A DNA stretch of 64,000 nt, from assembly GCA_018896025.1 (NCBI GenBank), contig JAHIND010000005.1, positions 124,001 through 188,000 of the forward strand. Reading direction: 5' to 3'. The first letter of the stretch is position 1. The number at the start of each line of letters is the position of its first letter. The notes beneath the pieces are model-generated. The model ran no database searches and was not told the origin of the DNA. It worked only from the letters and a program-made list of their open reading frames with translations. Shown piece by piece: positions 32,878 to 42,024 of the stretch. Made by a program: the position numbers and the translations under genes. The stretch is from Pseudomonadota bacterium. GTDB taxonomy: Bacteria > Desulfobacterota > Desulfarculia > Desulfarculales > Desulfarculaceae.

Positions 32878-33861
32878 CTACTTTATGGCGATGGGCTGGC
32901 CGATGCCCTGCACCGTGCCCCGGATCTTGGGGTGGGTGAAGTTGAAGAAGAAGTCGTACTTGCCGTCGGTCTTGCAGGCCTTGGCCAGATCGGCCAACTT
33001 TAGGTTCTGGAACTGATAGATGCCGTTGCCCAGCAGGGCCACGTGGCCGGGGAGGAAAGCCGCGCCGTAGAGGTCCTTGGGGAAGCCCTTGTGGGGGTAG
33101 ACCTCGGTGCACCACTGGTCGGTGCCCACGCCCACCACGCCCTTGTCCACCAGGTACCAGGCGATGTCCTCGCTGATGCCGGGGTTGCTGGAAGCGAACT
33201 TCTTGTTGTCGGTGCCCAACAGGCGCATCCAACCAGTGTTGACCAACACCGCGTCGCCGGGCTGGATTTGCAGGTTGTGCTTGGCCATGCAGGCCTTGAA
33301 GTCCTTAAGGCTGATTTCCTCGGCGGGCTCCAGGTTGCGGCCCAGGAAATCCACCATGTCCACCAGCACGGCCCTGGTCACCAGGGGCGGCACGGTCTCC
33401 ATGCCGAACTTCTTGGCGCCCGAGGCGCTGACGATGTCATTCTGCTTGGTGGCGTTGTAAAAGACATGGTTGCTGCCCACGTGGGCGAAGCCGTCCAACT
33501 GGGTGGACAGGCCGGTGGACATGCACACGAACTCTTCCATGTCCGTGGCCTTGTCATAGCCGCGCGGGGGGTCCACGGTGAGGCCGTGGACCAGAAGCCA
33601 CACAAAGATGTCCCGGGGAGGATAGGCGGGGAAGCCCTTGTAGTATTCGTTGCCCAGGTCGAACACCTTGCCCTCTTTGACCAGCTTTACCGCCTCCAAA
33701 ACCTTTTTGGGGGTCAGGTAGTTGGCGTTGCCGATCTGGTCGTCCGGACCCCACTTGGACGGCTTGGGCATGTATTTGTTCTCGGCCATGGCCTGCCCGG
33801 CCATGCACAAAAACGAAACGGCGACCAGGGCCACAATTAACCTAATAAGTCTCTGCTTCAC
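32878..33861 (-). CDS. Secreted cyclase-family hydrolase (kynurenine formamidase-like)
   Basis: 327 residues from GTG 33861 behind GGGAGGG. Signal peptide ends MAGQAMAEN. The cyclase (PF04199-like) pattern is seen in STQLDGFAHVGSNHVFYN, the position of the metal motif HxGTHxDxPxH, here altered to TQLDGFAHVG, followed by VTRAVLVDM and AVLVNTGW. The family hydrolyses N-formylkynurenine or related amides and lactones with a metal ion. The exported location is unusual for amino-acid catabolism. It diverges from a secreted nitrilase-family gene across a 538-nt region. Confidence 0.82.
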   Translation of the reverse strand: MKQRLIRLIVALVAVSFLCMAGQAMAENKYMPKPSKWGPDDQIGNANYLTPKKVLEAVKLVKEGKVFDLGNEYYKGFPAYPPRDIFVWLLVHGLTVDPPRGYDKATDMEEFVCMSTGLSTQLDGFAHVGSNHVFYNATKQNDIVSASGAKKFGMETVPPLVTRAVLVDMVDFLGRNLEPAEEISLKDFKACMAKHNLQIQPGDAVLVNTGWMRLLGTDNKKFASSNPGISEDIAWYLVDKGVVGVGTDQWCTEVYPHKGFPKDLYGAAFLPGHVALLGNGIYQFQNLKLADLAKACKTDGKYDFFFNFTHPKIRGTVQGIGQPIAIK

Positions 33862-34399
33862 GATAATCCCTCCCAGTTATTTCGAGATAAGAAACTCTAA
33901 AGCTTGAAAAAATTAATCCATGAAAGCCGTCAAGGAAGCAGAATCAAAAGGTGTGGCTTGCCCGTTTACATCTCCGGTGATCCGCGCTTGCCATTAAGCC
34001 ATATGGATATTCCTCCGCTTTTGGTTTGCATGATTACGCCCCACACCCGCGGACCTTTTGAGCATAGTTTTCGCTTATGGCTTTTCGATATTTTAATAGT
34101 ATTTATCTACTAGTAGTTAGTATGTATTGCGGTCTTTAACAGCAACATGCATGCCATTGGCCGGGGTTTTAGTTTTTACGGGTTAACAGTCGGGATACAT
34201 TGAATCTTATTCATTCCTGTCATTCAGATCGGCTTTATCGGCATACGTAGCGATTTTATTAATTTGATACATGTGTGCCACTGGGTGACACACATGCCGC
34301 TCCAAGCGGGCGCGGGTTGCGCGGCTCGTCCCCAAAAAGGTATTTCTGGATAAACACCAACCCATGCAGGGGCTTTGCGCGGCCCAAGGGAGATGCTTT
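33862..34399. promoter_or_regulatory. Divergent promoter region with ATGTGTG palindrome
   Basis: 538 nt between the divergent cyclase and nitrilase-family genes, AT-rich compared with the surroundings and without a convincing gene. At 34271-34295 ATGTGTGcCAC-TGG-GTGaCACACAT is an 11-bp inverted repeat with one mismatch, a plausible dimeric regulator site about 105 nt before the nitrilase-family start. Promoters themselves could not be assigned with confidence. Confidence 0.5.
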
Positions 34400-35554
34400 A
34401 TGAAAAGGTTCTTACTTACTCTGGTCCTGGCCGCGGCCTTGGCCGCACCGGCCTGGGCCGGTCCGGTGCCGGACTGCTGCTCGCCCCGCTACGACCGCAC
34501 GGTGATGCACAGCTACCGCCAGATCATGTTCAAGATGAGCGTGTACGCCCAGCCGCCCAAGGCGGGACAGGGCGTGCGCCTGGGGGTCTACCAGGCCCAG
34601 GGGGCCTATGGCGAGGGGGCCATTGCCAAGAACATGGCCCGCTTGGAAAAGGCGGTGAAGCAGGCGGCCCAGCGCGGGGTGCAGCTTCTTAGCTTCCCAG
34701 AACTCTACGTCAACGGCTACACCATGAGCATCCCCCTGTCCCACCACGAGGCCGAATTCGAGAACGGCCCCATAGTCACCAAATGCCGCGCCATAGCCAA
34801 GAAATACAACATGGCCCTGTTGGTGCCCTACGACGAAAAGGTCAAGGGCAAAGACGGCAAGGTGATGTTTTTTGACAGCATCGCGGTGATCGCCGCCGAC
34901 GGCAAGCTGGTGGCCAGCTACAAAAAGACCCACCTCTGGGGCCGGGACGAACGCGCCCACTGGAGCTTTGGGGACAAGCTGTGCCCGGTGTTTATGGTCA
35001 ACGGCTTCCCGGTGAGCGTGCTCAACTGCTACGAGTGCGAGTTCCCGGAGCTTACGCGCATCCTGGCCCTCAAGGGCGCCAAGCTGGTGGTGGGCCCCAC
35101 GGCGGCGGACTGCTACGCCACCCAGCCGAACGGCCAGCGTAGCGCCGTGCCCTATCCGGACATCTCGCGCCTGCTGATCCCGGCCTACGCCTACGCCAAC
35201 AACATCTTTTTCGCCTACAGCAACCACTGCGGTTACGAGTCGCTCAAGGGGGTGGAGTGGCACTACCGGGGCAACTCCATCGTCTGCGGGCCCCACGGCG
35301 ACGTGATCGTGGCCGCCAATCATCAGCAGGACACCATGCTCATCGCCGACGTGATCCCGGCCTACTACGGGGCCAGCCACCCGGAGAGCGACTACCTCAA
35401 GGACCGCCGCCCCGACCTGTACAAGGAGCTGGTGGCCCCCAAGTGCGACTTCGTGCCCGGCGGCTGGGTCTATCCCCAGTACAAGGACGGCAAGGAGATC
35501 ATGCCCAAGGGGGAGAAGCTGCCCAAGGGCGAAAGGCAGACCAAGGGCAACTAG
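34400..35554 (+). CDS. Secreted carbon-nitrogen hydrolase (nitrilase superfamily)
   Basis: 384 residues from ATG 34400 behind GGGAG. A signal peptide ends APAWAGP. The nitrilase triad is complete: Glu in LLSFPELYVNGY, Lys in ASYKKTHLWG, Cys in VLNCYECEFPE. These enzymes cleave nitriles, amides or N-carbamoyl compounds. Being exported is uncommon and suggests an external amide or nitrile. The Cys-Cys after the signal (VPDCCSPRY) may form a disulfide. It diverges from another secreted amide-type hydrolase, hinting at a shared substrate route. Confidence 0.87.
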   Translation: MKRFLLTLVLAAALAAPAWAGPVPDCCSPRYDRTVMHSYRQIMFKMSVYAQPPKAGQGVRLGVYQAQGAYGEGAIAKNMARLEKAVKQAAQRGVQLLSFPELYVNGYTMSIPLSHHEAEFENGPIVTKCRAIAKKYNMALLVPYDEKVKGKDGKVMFFDSIAVIAADGKLVASYKKTHLWGRDERAHWSFGDKLCPVFMVNGFPVSVLNCYECEFPELTRILALKGAKLVVGPTAADCYATQPNGQRSAVPYPDISRLLIPAYAYANNIFFAYSNHCGYESLKGVEWHYRGNSIVCGPHGDVIVAANHQQDTMLIADVIPAYYGASHPESDYLKDRRPDLYKELVAPKCDFVPGGWVYPQYKDGKEIMPKGEKLPKGERQTKGN

Positions 35555-35584
35555 AACGGCGGCTCAGCGCCTGCCGGTAAAAAC

Positions 35585-35630
35585 AAACCTTCGCCGGTGC
35601 CGCCTTGTGGGGCGGCCCGGCGAAGGTTTT
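35585..35630 (+). terminator. Rho-independent terminator after the nitrilase-family gene
   Basis: AACCTTCGCCGG...GCCGCC-TTGTG-GGGCGGC.CCGGCGAAGG followed by TTTT; a stem close to 19 bp with one or two interruptions. Confidence 0.85.
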
Positions 35631-35693
35631 ACAGAGATTGCTTCGTCGCTGCGCTCCTCGCAACGACAAGGGTTTTCTTTTGGCTTAGCCCGA

Positions 35694-35736
35694 CCCGCCG
35701 GAGCCGTCTAGTTGGGCGGTCCGGCGGAGGTTTTTT
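35694..35736 (+). terminator. Second terminator-like hairpin
   Basis: CCGCCGGAGCCGTC-TAGTTG-GGCGGTCCGGCGG followed by AGGTTTTTT. Its 3' half is clearly related to that of the hairpin at 35585 (GGCGG.CCGGCG.AGGTTTT), suggesting duplication. Confidence 0.65.
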
Positions 35737-35906
35737 GGGGCAGGCCACTACCGCCCCGCATGGGTGGTTGCCCGCCCAACAATAGTGGGCTAGTATGCCT
35801 TAAATCGGGGCAGCAGCGAATATGGCCCTGTATTCAAAGGCAAACCACAACAGAGGGCGGGCCGGAACCGGAACCCACGCCCCATGACCGCAGGCCGGCA
35901 GGCACT

Positions 35907-36767
35907 ATGAGCGCAGGCAAAAACTCCACCTCCAGACCCCGCTTGAGCCGGGCTGGTCTGCCCCCGGTGCACCACATCGAGGTGGTGGACCATTTGGGCA
36001 AGCGCCGGGAGGTGGCCATACCCGGCGAGTCGCCGCTGACCATCAAGGTGGACGGCCGGGAAGTGGTCACCCTGATGACCCTGGGCACCAACCCCGAGGA
36101 GCTGGCCCTGGGTTATCTGCACAACCAGCGCCTCCTCGAGAACATCGCGGACATAGAGTCGGTTCAGGTGGACTGGGGCCGGGAGACGGTGAAGGTGGCC
36201 ACCCGCCACGGCGAGGGCATCCCGGACCTGGAGGAGAAGCTCCACCGGGTCACGGTGACCAGCGGCTGCGGCCAGGGCACCCTGTTCAGTTGCACCGTGG
36301 ACAAGCTCTACGAGCACAAGCTGCCTCTGGTCACGGTGCGCCAGTCCACCATCTACAAGATCATCGAAGCCGCCGCGCCCCTGAACCCCATCTACCGCCA
36401 GGCCGGGTCCATCCACGGCTGCTACCTGTGCCGCGACGGTGAGGTGATCATGGCGGTGGAGGACGTGGGGCGGCACAACGCGGCCGACGCCATCGCCGGG
36501 CGCATGTGGCTGGAGGGCATGCCCGGCGAGGACAAGATCATGTTCACCACCGGACGGCTCACCTCGGAGATCGTCATGAAGACCGCCTTCATGGGCATCC
36601 CGGTGCTCATCTCCAAATCCGGCGTCACCCAGATGTCCCTGGAGCTGGCCCGGGACATGGGCATGGTGGTCATCGGCCGGGCCAAGGTCACCCGCTTTCT
36701 TATCTACAACGGCGCGGACCAGGTCATCTTCGACGCCATCCCCCAAGGGGAACAATCCAAGCAATAA
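35907..36767 (+). CDS. fdhD: FdhD, sulfurtransferase for formate dehydrogenase maturation
   Basis: 286 residues from MSAGKNSTSRP; the start is uncertain because no strong ribosome site is visible, and the frame stays open upstream. FdhD transfers sulfur from IscS to the Mo/W-bis-pyranopterin cofactor of formate dehydrogenase. Landmarks: TLMTLGTNPEELALGYL, the persulfide loop VTSGCGQGTLF (here one Cys where many homologues have CxxC), SIHGCYLCRDGE, EDVGRHNAADAIAG and TTGRLTSEIVMKTAFMGIPVLISKSG. It converges with the bam operon. Confidence 0.92.
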   Translation: MSAGKNSTSRPRLSRAGLPPVHHIEVVDHLGKRREVAIPGESPLTIKVDGREVVTLMTLGTNPEELALGYLHNQRLLENIADIESVQVDWGRETVKVATRHGEGIPDLEEKLHRVTVTSGCGQGTLFSCTVDKLYEHKLPLVTVRQSTIYKIIEAAAPLNPIYRQAGSIHGCYLCRDGEVIMAVEDVGRHNAADAIAGRMWLEGMPGEDKIMFTTGRLTSEIVMKTAFMGIPVLISKSGVTQMSLELARDMGMVVIGRAKVTRFLIYNGADQVIFDAIPQGEQSKQ

Positions 36768-36795
36768 AAAACGCCCCGCAACAATGTGCGGGGCG
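36766..36795 (-). terminator. Rho-independent terminator of the bam operon
   Basis: On the minus strand CGCCCCGCA...TGCGGGGCG (9 bp) is followed by TTTTTT. It lies 34 nt after the bamF stop codon; the stem may also stop fdhD transcripts from the other side. Confidence 0.88.
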
Positions 36796-36828
36796 CGGGA
36801 TGCCATTGAAAGCAGGCGGGGCGACGGT

Positions 36829-37674
36829 CTAGGCTTCGGCCCCCTTGCCCTTGCGGGCCAGGGCCCGCTCATCCTCGGGAATGGGCGGCGGCACCGGCCC
36901 GCCGGTGATCTTGGTCACCGCCCCGAAGCGCGGCGGGCAGGCCTCGAAGCAGGTGCCGCACTTGATGCACTTGTCCTGGTCGATGACGTGGATCTGGTTC
37001 TTGGCCCCGATGATGGCCTCCACCGGGCAGCGGCGCAGGCAGATCTGGCAGGCCTGGCACTTCTCCGGGTCGATGAAGTAGGAGGCCACTTCGCTGAACA
37101 GGGCGTCGATCTCTTCGGTGGTGTAGAAGTCCTCGCGTTCGGCGGGGCTCAGGCGCTGGCTCAGCTTGGGGTTCATCATCAGCTTGATGTAGGGGACCAG
37201 CTTGGTCACCTCTCGCAGGCGCTCCTGAAGCACCTCGGGCTCCAGGTCTTCCCCCTCGCCCTTGCCCAGGGGCCCCAGCCCCCGCACCTGCTTGGTGAAG
37301 TCGTCCACCACCTCGGTGAACAGGTTGCCCTCGCCGGCGGACATGAACTCGATGCGCAGGCGGTCCGGGTTCAGGCCGATGTGGGCCATGATCTTCTTGC
37401 AAAGCAGGGCCATGTTCAGGGCGTGGTAGTTCCCGTGAGTGACGTAGTTGCACTCACCAAGTCGGCACCCGCCGATGAACACCCCGTCCATGCCGTTGGC
37501 CAAGGCCCGGAGCACGAACTCCAGGTCCACCCTTCCGGAACACATGACGCGGATGACCCGTATCTCGGTCGTATACTGTAGCCGGGAAACTCCCGCTAGG
37601 TCAGCTGCTCCATATGCTCACCAGTGGCAAAGGAAGCCGAGTATCTTGGGCTTGAACTTGCCCCCTGCACTCAT
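36829..37674 (-). CDS. bamF: BamF-like selenocysteine MvhD-ferredoxin protein (in-frame UGA at 37618-37620)
   Basis: With one UGA read as selenocysteine, 281 residues: MSAGGKFKPKILGFLCHW-U19-AYGAADLAGVSRLQY, then VMCSGRVD and GCRLGECNYVTHGN. This is an MvhD domain ([2Fe-2S], docks to HdrA) in which the second Cys of CxWC is Sec, as known from VhuD-type and BamF proteins. A C-terminal two-cluster ferredoxin follows (CQACQICLRRCP, CIKCGTCFEACP). A SECIS-like hairpin is at 37579-37598. Last gene of the bam-like operon, 50 nt after bamE. Without recoding, a caller would start at MCSGRVD and lose the cluster site. Confidence 0.92.
37579..37598 (-). promoter_or_regulatory. Candidate SECIS hairpin of bamF
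   Basis: UAGCGGGA-GUU-UCCCG(g)CUA on the mRNA strand: eight pairs with one bulged G and a triloop beginning with G 28 nt after the UGA. This position and the loop G fit the bacterial SECIS consensus. Confidence 0.75.
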
Positions 37675-37724
37675 CGCCTTTTTCTCCTTGGTACCTAATC
37701 GCGGCCAACGCCGCGCCCACACTA

Positions 37725-40700
37725 TTACGCAGTCGCGCTCATGGCGTCAATCTGGCTCAACAACTCTTCGTCGGTAAAGTGCTTCAAATAGATGGCCCCG
37801 GTGGGGCACTTGGCGTTGCACAGGCCGTCGCCCTTGCACAGCACCGGGTTGACCACCGCCTTCTTGCCCTGCTTGGTCTTGCGGAACTCGATGGCCCCGT
37901 AAGAGCAGGCCTGGCCGCAGGCCCCGCAGCCCATGCAGCGGGCCTCGTCCACCTCGCACACCGAGCCCGACACCGTGACGATGTCGTTGGACAGCAGGGT
38001 GAGGGCCCGCCCCGCCGCGCCGTAGGCCTGGTTGATGGCCTCGGGGATGTGCTTGGGGTAGTGGGCCGTGCCGCAGAGGTAGACCCCGTCGGTGGCGAAG
38101 TCCACCGGCCGCAGCTTCACGTGGGCTTCCTTGAAAAAGTCGTCCGGGCCCAGGGACACCTTGAACAACTGGGAGATGTCCTTGTTGTCCTCACGGGGAA
38201 TAACCGCCGCGGCCAGGGTGACGATGTCCGCGCCGATGGCCAGCTCCATGCCCAGCACGTAGTCCATGAGGCTCACCTGCAACACCGGGCGGCCCTCCTC
38301 CTCGGTGGCCTCCACCTGGGGCGGATTTTCCGGCTCGTAGCGGATGAACTTCACGTCCTTGGCCGAGGCCTCGCGGTAGTAGTCCTCCAGCATGCCGTAG
38401 GTTCGGATGTCCCGGAACAGGATGTAGACATCCATCTCCGGGTTGATCTCCTTGAGCTTCAGGGCGTTCTTGATGGACTCGGAGCAACACACCCGTGAGC
38501 AGTAGTTGCGGTCGGTGTTGCGGCAGCCCACGCACTGGATCATCACCAGGGTCTGGGCCCCGGTCACCGCCTCGTCGCCCGAGGAGATGCGCTCCTCCAA
38601 CTCCAGATGGGTCAGCACCCGATCGTCCTGGCCGTAGAGGTATTCGGTGGGCGTGTACACGTCCACCCCCACCGCGATGACCGTGGCGCCGTGCCTGATC
38701 TCGCTGGGCCCCCGGTCGGAGGTGAGCTTGGTCACGAAGTTGCCCACGTAGCCGGTGGCCTCGGTGACCTCGGCGTTGGTGTAGACGTGGATGGACGGGT
38801 GGCGGTAGACCCGGCGCATCAGGCCGTCCAGGTATTGCTGCACATCCAGGCCGTCCAGGGTGTAGTGCAGCCGCCGGGCCATGCCCCCCAGGTCGTTTTC
38901 TTTTTCCACCAGGTGGACCTCATGCCCCTGGTTGGCCATGGACAAGGCGCTGGTCATGCCCGCGATGCCCCCGCCCACCACCAGGGCCGCCTTGTTCACC
39001 GGCAGGTCCATTTCCTGCAAGGGCTTGAGGTGCCCGGCCCGGGCCACGGACATGCGGATGATGTCCTGGGCCTTGCGGGTGGACTCTTCCTTTTCCTTGG
39101 AGTGGCACCAGGAGCAGTGCTCCCGGATGTTGGCCATGTCGTAGTAGTACTGGTTCAGCCCAGCCTCGCGCAGGGTGTCGCGAAACAAGGGCTCCAGGGT
39201 GCGCGGCGAGCAGGCCGCCACCACCACCCGGTTGAGGCCCTTCTCCTTGATGGTGTCGGTGATCTGCTTGGCCGAGTTGGTGGCGCAGGAGAAAAGCTGC
39301 TCCTGGGCGTAGACCACATTGGGCAAGCTGAGCGCGTAGTCCACCGTGTTGGGCACGTCCACCACCCGGCCGATGTTGGAGCCGCAGTGGCACACGAACA
39401 CCCCGATCTTGGGCTTCTCTTGGGAGACGTCCTTTTCCGCCGGGTACACCCGTTCCCTGGTCAGCCCGCCCCGGCGGTAGTCCAAGAGCTCACCGCACTG
39501 GGTGCCCGCCCCGCTGGCGGTGAACACCGACTCGGGAATGTCCATGGGCCCCTGGAAGGCGCCGCACACGTACACCCCGGGACGGGTGGTCCCGATAGGA
39601 TTGGTGGGCGAAGCCAGGCAGAAGCCGTGCTCGGTCAGCTCTATGCCGAACTTGTCGGCCAGGCCCTGGTAGTCGGCCGGGGGGTTCAGGCCCACCGACA
39701 GCACCACCATGTCGAACTCCTCCTCCTTGACCCCCTCGTCCGGGGTGGAGTAGCGCACGAAGACGTTCTTGGTCTGGGGGTCTTCCCTGGCCACGGTGGT
39801 GTAGGAGCGGATGAAGCGCACGTCGGACAGCTCCTGGGTGCGCTGGTAGTAGCGCTCGAAATCCTTGCCATAGGCGCGGATGTCGTTGTGGAACACGGTG
39901 CACCGGGCGTCGGGGTCGTGGTCCTTGGCCAGGATCACCTGCTTCTGGGTGTAGGAGCAGCACACCGCCGAGCAGTAGCTGTTGTCCCCCGGGGTCACCC
40001 GCCGCGAGCCCACGCACTGTATCCAGGCGATCTTGTGGGGATGCTTGCGGTCCGAGGCCCGGAGAATCTCGCCCTCGTAAGGGCCGGTGGCGCACAGCAG
40101 GCGTTCGAAGTCCATGCTGGTGACCACGTTCTCCAGGCGGCCGTAGCCGTATTCCTGCTTCAGGCTGGGGTCGTAGGTGTCGTAGCCGGCGGCCAGGACG
40201 ATGGCCCCCACCTTGATCTCCATCTTCTCGGGCTTTTGCCTAAGGTCGATGGCGTCGGCCTTGCACACGTTCTCGCAGATGCGGCATTTCTTTTCTTTGA
40301 GGTAAAGGCAGCTTTCGTCGATATAGGCGATCAGGGGAATAGCCTGGGCGAAGTAGATGTGTACGGCCTTGTTGTCGGATATCTCCTGGTTGAATTGGTC
40401 GGGGTACTCCACGGGGCAGTACTCCACGCAGGTTGTACAACCCGTGCACAGGTCTTCGTTGACGTAGCGGGGCTTCCTGGTGAGACTCACCGAAAAATCG
40501 CCCACCTCGCCGTCTACACTGTTCACTTCAGTGTATGACAGGACCTCGATATTTGGATGCCGGCCGACCTCGACCAGTTTGGGCGAGAGTATTCACATAG
40601 AGCAGTCATTGGTGGGGTATGTCTTGTCCAACTGCGACATGTGCCCACCAATGGCTGGTGATTTCTCGACCAAATAGACCTTGTAACCGGCGGTGGCGAG

Positions 40701-40805
40701 ATCCAGGGAGGCCTGAATCCCGCTGATCCCTCCGCCCAGGACCATTACGTCGCCGTAATTGCCGCCGGCGGGGATGCTCTGAAGCTGTGCCGTTTCCGTT
40801 TCCAT
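37725..40805 (-). CDS. bamE: BamE-like selenocysteine HdrA protein (in-frame UGA at 40593-40595)
   Basis: 1026 residues when one UGA is decoded. N-terminal FAD site [18 protein letters not shown], then [11 protein letters not shown]71[17 protein letters not shown]: HdrA homologues have Cys, or Sec in some methanogens, at this cluster ligand. A ferredoxin-type motif [23 protein letters not shown], a second FAD-type site [20 protein letters not shown] and two C-terminal [4Fe-4S] motifs ([22 protein letters not shown]) complete a doubled HdrA. It should bifurcate electrons to drive benzoyl-CoA reduction. Split into two ORFs by naive callers (70 aa plus ~933 aa). SECIS-like hairpin at 40560-40577. 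Confidence 0.93.
40560..40577 (-). promoter_or_regulatory. Candidate SECIS hairpin of bamE
   Basis: CUGGUC-GAGGUC-GGCCGG on the mRNA strand: six pairs (two G-U) and a six-base loop starting with G 22 nt after the UGA; the loop contains AGGUC, as does the E. coli fdhF SECIS loop. Confidence 0.7.
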
Positions 40806-40836
40806 TAACCTACGCCTTTAGAGTTCCAAGCGTTTG

Positions 40837-41988
40837 CTAGATGACCTCTTGGACTATCTCCGTAATGTCCTTCACCTCCACCGATTCGCCGTTTTCCAGA
40901 GTCAGCCTGCTGTCCTCGAAGTTGGTGATGCAATAGGGGCAGGCGGTGACCAACACCTCCGCCTCCAGATCCATGGCCTGCTGCAGCCGAATGTCGCAGA
41001 AGCGCTCCCCCTTGGGGGTCTCCATCCAGATGCGCCCTCCCCCACCGCCGCAGCACAGGCTGGCCTCCAGGCAGTCGGGCATCTCACTGAGCTCCAGGCC
41101 GGGCACGCTGGTCAGCACCTGGCGGGGCTCGTCGTATATGCCGTTGTGCCGGCCCAGGTAGCAGGGGTCGTGATAGGTGATCTTCTTGCGATATTCCTCT
41201 TTGATCTCCAGCCGACCTTCTTTGATCAACTCCAGCAGGTATTGGGTGATGTGCACCACCTCGAAGTTGACCATGAACTCGGGGTACTCGTTCTTGAAGG
41301 TGTGGTAGCAGTGGGGGGAGGAGACCAGAATTTTCTTCACGCCCGCGTCGATGAAGTTCTTGATGTTTTCCTTGGCCAGGCGGCGGAACACGTCCTCGTC
41401 GCCGGTCTTGCGGATGCTCTCGCCGCAGCAGCTTTCCTTTTCGCCCAGGATGCCGAAGTCCACCCCCGCCGCCTTGAGCACCTTGACCGTGGCCTTGGCC
41501 ACTTTCTTGAGGCGTTGGTCGTAGCTCAGGTAGCAGCCGGGAAAATAGAGAATCTCCATCTCCTCGCTGAAGGACTTCACCCCCAGGCCCTCGGCCCACT
41601 TGGCCCGGTCCTTGCGCTCTTCGCTGAGCGGATTGCCCTCGCCCATGAGGCTGCCACTGATGGTGCGGATGGGCTTGACCGAGGTGGGGAACACGCCGTA
41701 CTCGGTGGCGATGCGCCTGAGCGCCACGCCGGATTCGATCTGCTTGACGTCGCGGGGGCAGCGGCTGGGGCACAGGCCACAGGTGGTGCAGCGCCAGATG
41801 TCCTCGCTCTCGATGTCGGTGAAGCCGAAGGTGGCCTGGCGCACGATCTTGCGCATGGAGAACTCGCGGACCCGGTTCCAGGGGCAGACCGTATCGCAGA
41901 GACCGCATTGGAAGCACAACTTAAAGGCGTCGCCGCCGTTGTCCTTTATGACCTCTACGATCTCTTTGTAATCAGCTACGTTTTCCAC
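40837..41988 (-). CDS. bamD: BamD-like HdrD-type Fe-S oxidoreductase
   Basis: 383 residues from GTG 41988 (GGGG six nt upstream); an in-frame TTG at 42000 is the alternative. Two ferredoxin motifs, CFQCGLCDTVCP and CTTCGLCPSRCP, are followed by two CCG domains: GCYLSYDQRL...KESCCGESIRKTG and DPCYLGRHNGIYDEP...SLCCGGGGGRIWME with VTACPYC. Both CCG sites are intact, unlike the HdrD-like protein at 18163. It links BamE to BamB/C. Spacing to bamC is ~36 nt and to bamE 31 nt. Confidence 0.92.
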   Translation of the reverse strand: MENVADYKEIVEVIKDNGGDAFKLCFQCGLCDTVCPWNRVREFSMRKIVRQATFGFTDIESEDIWRCTTCGLCPSRCPRDVKQIESGVALRRIATEYGVFPTSVKPIRTISGSLMGEGNPLSEERKDRAKWAEGLGVKSFSEEMEILYFPGCYLSYDQRLKKVAKATVKVLKAAGVDFGILGEKESCCGESIRKTGDEDVFRRLAKENIKNFIDAGVKKILVSSPHCYHTFKNEYPEFMVNFEVVHITQYLLELIKEGRLEIKEEYRKKITYHDPCYLGRHNGIYDEPRQVLTSVPGLELSEMPDCLEASLCCGGGGGRIWMETPKGERFCDIRLQQAMDLEAEVLVTACPYCITNFEDSRLTLENGESVEVKDITEIVQEVI

Positions 41989-42024
41989 TGTCCGCCCCAA
42001 CCCCTGTTTTTGACCGTGGGAGAG

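Larger units (their letters stand above)
35555..35906. other. Intergenic region with two tandem terminators and a common dispersed repeat
   Basis: 352 nt upstream of fdhD. It contains two related GC-rich hairpins, each ending in a T-run (35585-35630 and 35694-35736), with a repeat at 35637-35667 (ATTGCTTCGTCGCTGCGCTC...) between them. That short sequence is a dispersed intergenic repeat I recognise from many bacterial genomes. Nothing else is visible. Confidence 0.6.

Noticed and set aside
33904..34113. Small 69-residue ORF in the cyclase/nitrilase intergenic region
   Set aside because: No ribosome site, no recognisable composition or motif; the region looks regulatory.
38607..40538. 643-residue plus-strand open frame opposite bamE
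   Set aside because: Composition (His/Val/Gly/Leu-rich) is that of an antisense shadow; the minus strand encodes an unmistakable HdrA protein.
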